Shown here in pieces: positions 23,511-24,171 of a DNA stretch of 24,171 nucleotides (position 1 is the stretch's first letter; every line of letters begins with the position of its first letter). The DNA is from Chloroflexota bacterium (GTDB lineage: Bacteria > Chloroflexota > Anaerolineae > Promineifilales > Promineifilaceae), in the NCBI GenBank assembly GCA_024640485.1, contig JAHEEY010000009.1, positions 1 to 24,171 on the forward strand, written 5' to 3'. The notes beneath the pieces are model-generated. The model saw only the letters and a program-made list of their open reading frames with translations, ran no database searches and was not told where the DNA came from. The position numbers and the translations under genes are program-made.

Positions 23511-23545
23511 TGCCATTTTGCTGTGAAAAATGGGGATCAGGTACT

Positions 23546-23641
23546 ATGGCGCCCGGGAGCTTAACTGAACAGCTTGCTGCTGCTTTTAAACGGGCAGCAA
23601 ACGGTGAGGGAGCGGAGATGCCGTCAGGTGACGGCGAATAA
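23546..23641 (+). CDS. Doubtful 31-residue plus-strand small frame
   Basis: ATG 23546 opens MAPGSLTEQLAAAFKRAANGE and stops at 23641. The middle would form an amphipathic helix. AGGT lies only 4 bases upstream. I do not recognise it; it may be a chance frame. Confidence 0.15.
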   Translation: MAPGSLTEQLAAAFKRAANGEGAEMPSGDGE

Positions 23642-23757
23642 GGTAAGCTGGCTATCGTTACAGTTCTTACGAAGATATATAGCCCCAGCTTTTGGGGGCA
23701 CACCGCTTCCAGGGCGACTCTACAAACCTTGAACCGTGGTGATTGCGGGCACGAACT

Positions 23758-24171
23758 CTATAGTACTTTTCGCAGGATGAGTGCCGGCTGAGAAGAACCC
23801 AGCCGCAGCTTCCTATCTTCTACAAACCCAAGGCGCTGGTACAGTGCCAGCGCCCGAATGTTGTTGGAAGCGACACCAATCTCCACACTATCCAGGCCGA
23901 TGTGGCTGGCAATGGCCGTCAGCACGGAAACGACTGCGGTCCCGATGCCGCAGCCCCGCATTTCGGGAACTACCTGGAGGTTGGCCAGCTCTGCCCCGCT
24001 TGGATAGATAACCAGTTGACCGCTGCCTACCAGCCCGCGGCCGGCTTCCGCCACCAACCAATAGCCGCGCCCTGACAGCTGCGCTTTGAGGAAATGTTCA
24101 CAGCGGCCCCTAAAATCGCTGAACGGTAGCTGCGGATAGAAGTTGGCATACAGCTGCTTCAGGTCGGGGCG
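23758..24171 (-). CDS. GNAT-family N-acetyltransferase, partial (N-terminus beyond window)
   Basis: The minus-strand frame enters at the right edge and reads 137 residues to its stop at 23758. Central features of the GCN5-related fold are visible: the beta-strand GSGQLVIYPSGAELANLQVVPEMRG, then the acetyl-CoA pyrophosphate loop RGCGIGTAVV (the R-x-x-G-x-G/A motif), and the C-terminal IGVASNNIRALALYQRLGFVE with the typical N-x-x-A-x-x-x-Y-x-x-x-G-F motif. It would transfer an acetyl group from acetyl-CoA to an unknown amine. The upstream residues (KQLYANFYPQ, GYWLVAEAGRG) are continuous with it, so the TTG at 24057 is not its start. No operon partner is seen. Confidence 0.9.
   Translation of the reverse strand, partial: RPDLKQLYANFYPQLPFSDFRGRCEHFLKAQLSGRGYWLVAEAGRGLVGSGQLVIYPSGAELANLQVVPEMRGCGIGTAVVSVLTAIASHIGLDSVEIGVASNNIRALALYQRLGFVEDRKLRLGSSQPALILRKVL

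Larger units (their letters stand above)
23439..23757. other. 319-base intergenic region upstream of the GntR gene
   Basis: It holds the GntR promoter and tandem repeat (23459-23510), a doubtful plus-strand small frame (23546-23641) and a weak GC stem (GCCCC at 23682-23686 with GGGGC at 23695-23699). Nothing else is clear. Confidence 0.5.

Noticed and set aside
24055..24057. TTG as start of the acetyltransferase
   Set aside because: The frame continues upstream to the window edge with acetyltransferase-like sequence, so the gene is partial.
1..24171. tRNA, rRNA, CRISPR array, insertion sequence or prophage
   Set aside because: No cloverleaf-like sequence, spaced direct repeats, transposase, integrase or phage gene was found.

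Overview
The window looks like chromosomal DNA of a Chloroflexota bacterium (Anaerolineae/Caldilineae-like), about 55% GC, probably from an environmental genome. The reasons are the lipoprotein with a long Pro/Thr/Glu linker after the lipobox, the large penicillin-binding protein with Ig-like C-terminal repeats, the ferredoxin-dependent 2-oxoacid oxidoreductases and an F420-type luciferase-like oxidoreductase. This assignment is inference; no rRNA or marker gene is present. There are no tRNAs, CRISPR arrays, insertion sequences or phage genes. All genes except two (10511-14831) lie on the minus strand.

From left to right: a partial F420-type oxidoreductase (1-778); a roughly 380-base gap with a possible decayed MerR-like regulator fragment; then a branched-chain-type (Liv) ABC transporter cluster (1161-8769). 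In transcription order the cluster is livG, an acyl-CoA synthetase, livH, livM, the substrate-binding lipoprotein, a terminator and livF. A strong candidate promoter (8888-8917) with a 12-base palindrome beside it precedes livG. The roughly 110-base livG leader holds an 11-codon reading frame rich in Ile/Leu/Val and three segments that could pair alternately, which suggests attenuation-like control. Next come an alpha-oxoamine synthase-like PLP enzyme with its own promoter and terminator (9157-10368), and divergently a class A PBP homologue (10511-13546) whose three transpeptidase motifs are all altered, followed by a PAS histidine kinase (13710-14831).

The right part holds a SAM methyltransferase, a family-4-like uracil-DNA glycosylase that has lost all four expected iron-sulphur cysteines (15714-16346), two complete but divergent 2-oxoacid:ferredoxin oxidoreductase gene pairs (16608-19473 and 19602-22485; each alpha subunit carries a fused N-terminal gamma domain), a small reading frame, a GntR/FCD regulator with a good promoter (22770-23438), and a partial GNAT acetyltransferase.

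A metabolic reading: the Liv system imports an amino acid or organic acid, the synthetase makes acyl-CoA esters, and the two oxidoreductases interconvert 2-oxoacids and acyl-CoA with ferredoxin, perhaps under GntR control. The substrates cannot be read from the sequence. The main novelty candidates are the altered PBP, the cysteine-less UDG and the livG leader.
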